A stretch of DNA of 64,000 bases from Pontederia crassipes (taxonomy: Eukaryota; Streptophyta; Magnoliopsida; Commelinales; Pontederiaceae), in assembly GCA_030549335.1 (NCBI GenBank), contig CM060192.1, positions 20,898,157 to 20,962,156 on the forward strand, read 5' to 3'. Shown here piece by piece: positions 59,365 through 64,000 of the stretch. How positions within the stretch are numbered: position 1 is the first letter of the stretch; the number at the start of each line of letters is the position of its first letter. The notes beneath the pieces were generated by a model. It was given only the letters and a program-made list of their open reading frames with translations. It did no database searches and had not been told where the DNA came from. A program made the position numbers and the translations under genes.

Positions 59365-59760
59365 TGTCAGATATCATGACCATAATGGTAAAGTGGGAGA
59401 TGTTGGCAAGTGACCATTTATGGTCATCGCCAAAAAAAGGGGAAGACGCCATTGGTGATCCCCAAAATCATGGAACACTATTAATAGGAGATTCACGCAG
59501 GCGAGGATCAAGGTAATGATCCCGCGGACGCGATCAATGTGTAAACGACTGGATATTGATTGCAGACGTGATTACAGGCGTTACCGATCGGTGGCGCGGA
59601 TGGGGGAGGACTCCGTGGATGAATAGCGCCTATAAGAAGGATTTCATCTCCTTCGGTATGATCCTTCGGTTGGGATCCCCCAAAAGCAATCCTAAGTTTC
59701 TTACAGTTTATATATATATATATATATATATACATGGATTGTTGAAATATTTTATTTATC
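59365..59760 (+). repeat. Candidate 3' LTR of the copia element (end uncertain)
   Basis: Starts TGTCAGATATCATGACC right after a purine tract. No second copy is visible in the window to fix its end. Confidence 0.55.
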
Positions 59761-60095
59761 ATTATCATCTTATTTATCCTTCTGTTAAATATTTTTTATT
59801 GAATATTTGATTCGTTAAAACAGTTATGTGCTCTTGATTTGTGAATACATTTTATAAGAATAAGAAGAAATATGTTAATAAATTTGTGAATAACCTTATT
59901 CTTTCATTTTGGCAGAATATAATTTTTGATGGAATATTGAATTTGGTGGAATAACATAGTTGGTTTTACAATTTTCAAGGTGGTATCGGCAAAAATGAAG
60001 TTTGACCGGCTTATATATATTCTCCACGTTGTTTGGCTATATTCTCGGAATAACTAGATATTCTGTCATTTATTCGTTAACCAAACGGCTCCTTA

Positions 60096-60262
60096 GTTAA
60101 ATTGTGTTTCGGATAAAGTGAATAAACTATATAGCTGAAAAATAAATAAAATGTGGAATAATTTTATTTTTTGCAATTAATAAGAATTGTTATTCTATTG
60201 TAATGATTGTAAAAAAAGATAGTTTAGTTCATCCATTTATCCATCTGCCAAACACTCCTAAA
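60096..60262. mobile_element. Small hAT-like MITE
   Basis: The left end (aattgtgtttcggataaagt) and right end (ttatccatctgccaaacact) are imperfect inverted copies enclosing about 100 bp of AT-rich DNA. The adjacent segment 59760-60090 ends ttcgttaaccaaacggctcc and may be part of an older relative of the element at 52705. Confidence 0.5.
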
Positions 60263-61029
60263 TGCCTAAGAAAAATTAGAGAATAATATTAAGTTAAAAT
60301 CAATCCAAGGTAAATAATGGGGAATTAAACCCATCTCTCACATCTTAATGGTTTGAATGATTTGATTGAAAATTCTAAACATCCTAATTTTTTTATAGGA
60401 ATTGTGATTAGGGCTATATATTTTTCATGTTCATCTATGTCTAAATGATTTAGATCCATGTAATGGTAAGATTTAGAGAAGAAACCCTAAAATATTATTT
60501 CTATGATACATATGTTTCAAGTTATGAAACAAGCATGTGCTTATGTTCATTATTCATGCCATATATTTCTTAATTATGTACATATTTTTCCTATAATTTC
60601 ACCTAAGAAATCTATGAATTTGGACTTAAAATCGGGACTCCTAGACATTAGCATGGACGTGCTTAGTTCAGAAACCATTATGAATCAAACAATGAAAATT
60701 GACTTTAGGTTACACTTGTGAAATTAAATTTTATGGCTATGGCAAAGCTGGGCACGACCGTTGTAGAAAAATGAGCTTCTGCCATGACCATGAATTGATG
60801 TTTACGATTGTGACAAGGGACATCACATGCGTGACCAATGTGTCACGGTTGTGACTGTTGAAGAATATGTTATGATATGTTAAACTTATTTTCTAAAGTA
60901 GAAGTTGTGTGCATTACACCTAAATAAATGTTATGCATTCTCAATCATAATTAGGTTAAAATTTGAAGATTGAGAGAGTTAGCATGTTCAATATTTGTCA
61001 AAGCATAATGAACTAATTGAATAATATAT
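60263..61029. other. AT-rich intergenic DNA, no gene seen
   Basis: A 72-codon frame at 60503-60721 has no recognisable domain. Confidence 0.5.
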
Positions 61030-62169
61030 CACTACATTACAACAAACTGGATTTATACTTACAAGTTATTTCGTGAATATAAGCTCAAATATCGTGATTA
61101 TAAGTTATTAGTCATGAATAAATTTGTGGGATATTGATGGTGTTGCAACTGATCAATAACACCTATAAATACCATAGTAACCACAAATATTTATGTAAGT
61201 ATTAAATATTAACAAATGTGGATAATGACATCATTTGTAGCAAATACTTGATATTGACAACAAAAGCTTTGTGGGCGTTATTGATTGACTTTCATGGTTA
61301 ATTATATTTGTGGCTATTAGCATATTTTGTTTCCACAAACATATTATCGCTAATTATATTTGTGGCTGCGCGGAGGCGACTCCTTATACTTGCATAGGAT
61401 ATGGTCTACTTTGGGCCTTAGCCCGCACGGTTTGACTCTCATACCATATGTAACATCCTTGCACTTGCATAAGATATTATCCTCTTTGGGCCTCAACCCG
61501 CACAGTTTTACCAAAATACATCCTACCAAGTCAAGGACATGTTCTCATATATACCCAACATCTCTCCCATTACTTGTGCGCATGTGGGATTAATCAAGGT
61601 ATGCCTCATGAATTTTAATTAATCCAAATGCATTAAATTATTTCACTTATTATTGACTTAGTTTAGATGACTAACTCTTATCAAACCTCAAGTGATAAAG
61701 TCAATATCAATAATTATTATTCAGATAACTTGGGTGATTAATTAAATCGTACAACTTTCTTTAAATTTAATGTAAAGCAAGAACAATTATTAATGTAATT
61801 TCATCAATAAAAAATATCATTAAATTTTTATAAAAATATTATATATCATTTGTTGCAAATTTTAAAAATGTAATAAATACATAATATTGCATTCAACAAT
61901 TAGTGATGAATTTTTTGTGGCTAATATTGATGATAAAGAATATAGTTTATTATGAAAATGAAAATTGTGGCAATGACTTATATTATTTGTCACAAAATAA
62001 ATCTCCATAACAATCGCTAAACCATTATTGCCACGATATAAATTATTTGTGGTTACAAACTCATCAGTATTTACAAAAATAATAATTGTGACTATAAGAT
62101 ATGATTATTACCACGAACTAGTATATTGTCATTATTAATTTGTGGCTATAAATCATATCAGTTGTAGTG
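61030..62169. mobile_element. Non-autonomous CACTA-like element, 1140 bp
   Basis: It begins CACTACATTACAACAAACTG and ends atcatatcagttgtagtg, the inverted CACTACAACTG. Subterminal copies of (t)ttgtggcta and its complement (61309, 61356, 61914, 62141 and others) resemble transposase-binding repeats. The neighbouring triplets (tat on the left, cta on the right) do not form the expected 3-bp duplication. The core is not AT-rich (see 61383-61520). There is no transposase frame. Confidence 0.68.
61383..61520. repeat. Two tandem 77-bp units in the CACTA-like core
   Basis: 'acttgcataggatatggtct' with 'tttgggccttagcccgcac' recurs as 'acttgcataagatattatcc' with 'tttgggcctcaacccgcac' about 76-77 bp later. 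The downstream 'catgtgggattaatc' resembles sequence often seen in plant LTR or promoter repeats. I cannot name it. Confidence 0.7.
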
Positions 62170-63507
62170 CTATCACCTATCAAAGTAAAATTGAGAAATA
62201 AAGTTCTTACAACTTGAATGTATGTATTTTTTAAGAATAAAGTCCACGTGCCAGCAATGATAAATGTGTTCCTAAGTGCCTTCGACAAAAGAAACATTTT
62301 CTCCAACGCCTAGCTAGATTTGGTCAAGTTAAGAACAAAAAATAATGCGCATATGTTCTTTGATGTTCGAAGAATAGTTTTCCTTTGATTTTATGTTGAA
62401 AGCACACATGGATTGATAGAAAAGTTAGGGCAAACTATCTATATTTTGACACCAAAATTCCTCTATACAAGAATCCGAATCGAGTTGGAAGAACCCGGGC
62501 CAAGTTGGAAGAGCATGGCCCGAGTTCTTTAGAGAATAGGAAACTTGGCACGCGGTTGTGTACAACCAGACTTGGGTTTGCACTAAGGGTCTGTTTGGTT
62601 CAAAATTCATTAAGGGTAAGAGAAGAAAAAAAAGGGGAAGAAAAAATATGGGAAGAGAAAGGAAGAGAATGAAGAAGAATAGTTAACTTTATTTGGATGA
62701 TATGAGTAATGAGAAGGCAAGGAAATGAAGATTTAATAATAAATTTATTTAGACTATTTTATCCCTCATGTGCATATCTATATGTTAAGTTTATAAGACT
62801 AAATATAAAAATGTATTTTAATTATACCTTTCCCCTAAAAAATAAGATATTGGAGGGGAATGGAGCAGAAAATCCCCTCCCTGATGAATGGTACGTGTTA
62901 GATTTTAACTGAACAACTCGGCCCGAGTTTAGTTCATACCCAACTCAGGTTTTCGTTGTCAAATTAAGTTGTATAAAAGATGAATCGATCATACCTGGCC
63001 CAAGCCACTTCGGACTCGACCCATGTTCCCATAGAAAATATGTTAATGTTAGATTGTACTAGACCCAATCAGAGTTGCATTGCATTCGACCCAAGTCATT
63101 GTAAACCCGACCTAAGTTTGTATTAGCCCGATTCAAATTATGCGTTATTTTCATATTTGATTTCTTGTTGGTTTGTTATGATGTTAAATGACAATATATT
63201 TTACTCATGAATTGATGCAAGATTAATTGAACAAAAAATATGATTAATCAAGTAATAAGATAAAAGCTGAAAAAGGAGAGAAACCATGTTTACATATTGC
63301 ACACGTACGTTTTTCGAATTGCGATATAAAATTTTGGTAGAAGGGTCAAATAAAATATCTTTAACCATAGGGGATTGGAATTAAGTGCCATATGAAACTA
63401 AGTGCTACATTTTATGAAGAAAAGTGGGAGCCACCTCTAGAGTTCGTAGGGCCTACCTATAAGATCCAATCCTAACCAAATAACTGCATGAAAGTATCAT
63501 TGAGGAA
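62170..63507. other. Intergenic DNA with decayed repeats
   Basis: 62587-62915 starts gggtctgtttggttcaaaa like a hAT MITE, but its partner end is unclear. 62440-63140 contains many acccgagtcg/cccaagtc words like those at 28765-28880. No gene was seen. Confidence 0.45.
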
Positions 63508-63649
63508 GGGTTAAGGATTTACCCGGTGTGAGATATCACATTGTTCGAGGAACCCTAGATGCTGTCAGAGTAAAGGATCGTCAACAAGGGCGTTCTAGTG
63601 CGTTGTAGATTCTTATCCAAGACTTGTATCATTTGATGATGCCATGTGA
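63508..63649 (+). pseudogene. rps12: Plastid rps12 exon 2 end plus intron start (NUPT)
   Basis: The sequence reads [19 protein letters not shown], then [10 protein letters not shown], the C-terminal part of plastid ribosomal protein S12, up to 63597. The next bases gtgcgttgtagattcttat are the 5' end of the rps12 group II intron (GUGCG start). The intron sequence stops after about 50 bp at the join to ycf2. Confidence 0.9.
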
Positions 63650-63878
63650 ATGAAATATATGATCAACCAACATTTATCGAATTTGAAAAAGAGTCAGAAG
63701 AAATGGTTTGATCCTCTTATTTCTCGAATCGAGAGATCCATGAATCAGGATCCTGATGTATATAGATACAAATGGTCCAATGGGAGCAAGAATTTCCAAG
63801 AATATTTGGAACATTTTGTTTCTAAACAGAAGAACCGGTTTCAAGTATTGTTCAATCGATTACGTATTAATCAATATT
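63650..63878 (+). pseudogene. ycf2: Plastid ycf2 fragment (NUPT), cut by a CACTA element
   Basis: The frame reads [37 protein letters not shown], then [17 protein letters not shown], part of the N-terminal half of Ycf2. The homology stops exactly where CACTACAA begins at 63879. Confidence 0.9.
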
Positions 63879-64000
63879 CACTACAAAAATTTGAGCTATT
63901 AGCTATAGATTTTAGTGACTCCGTATTCCGTAGCAATATTGTCACAGTTAGTGACAGATTAGTGACAGGTTTGAAACACATTTAGTGCATCATCTCCGCA
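63879..64000 (+). mobile_element. Left end of a CACTA element, continues beyond the window
   Basis: It begins CACTACAAAAATTTGAGC and has gtgac/gtcac repeats within 110 bp (63918, 63941, 63951, 63963), as expected for CACTA termini and subterminal repeats. The preceding 3 bases 'att' would be the target duplication. The right end lies outside the window. Confidence 0.8.

Larger units (their letters stand above)
55312..59760 (+). mobile_element. Ty1/copia retrotransposon, decayed, 3' LTR candidate only
   Basis: Gag, protease, integrase, reverse transcriptase and RNase H occur in the copia order (integrase before reverse transcriptase). A purine tract (gtgggag, 59358-59364) is followed by TGTCAGATATC at 59365, the likely 3' LTR start. 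The LTR end is uncertain because of a TA microsatellite at 59707-59731. Many stops and frameshifts and the apparent lack of the 5' LTR indicate an old or truncated copy. Confidence 0.87.

Overview
This is nuclear DNA from a flowering plant. Only two intact host genes are visible: a polyamine/amino-acid permease of the PUT/LAT type (9699-11649, minus strand, 2 exons, 497 residues) and a QWRF-family (AUG8/SCO3-like) microtubule protein (46048-50999, plus strand, 6 exons, 651 residues). The GC-rich first exons of both genes would fit a non-grass monocot. That is an inference from base composition and is not certain.

The rest is AT-rich intergenic DNA loaded with mobile elements and organelle insertions. 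From left to right: tandem arrays (about 0.5-2.6 kb); a full-length but mutated RTE-type non-LTR retrotransposon with a perfect 19-bp target duplication (6.2-9.4 kb); the permease gene; a MITE; a 1.7-kb long-TIR element that carries a broken copy of a 3-hydroxyisobutyrate-dehydrogenase-like host gene (Pack-MULE-like, 12.55-14.25 kb); and a related 0.86-kb element with a 9-bp target duplication (14.57-15.43 kb).

An insertion of mitochondrial DNA (NUMT) follows at about 15.95-28.29 kb. It is itself a mosaic containing fragments of ccmC, mitochondrial rrn18, trnH and the plastid genes psbH, ycf2, rpoB, ndhC, psaB, ndhB and rbcL. A chromodomain Ty3/gypsy retrotransposon with two apparently identical 541-bp LTRs lies inside the rrn18 fragment (22.1-27.8 kb).

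The right half holds more MITEs, a 0.66-kb TIR element (31.9-32.6 kb), the 3' part of a CACTA element with a Transposase_24-type gene (about 35-36.8 kb), GC-rich subrepeats, a 5'-truncated L1-type LINE (41.0-42.8 kb), and a long-TIR element with a MITE nested in it (44.0-45.0 kb). After the QWRF gene, whose second intron carries an 89-bp RTE tail with its own 17-bp duplication, come nested hAT-like MITEs (52.6-53.3 kb), a decayed Ty1/copia element (55.3-59.8 kb), a 1.14-kb non-autonomous CACTA-like element (61.0-62.2 kb), and a rearranged plastid insertion (rps12 joined to ycf2). The plastid piece is cut at 63879 by the start of another CACTA element that runs off the window.

I see no operons, CRISPR arrays or defence systems. 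The most unusual objects are the gene-carrying long-TIR element and its relatives, and the layered organelle/transposon insertions. All calls come from reading the sequence. Family names rest on remembered motifs, not on database searches.
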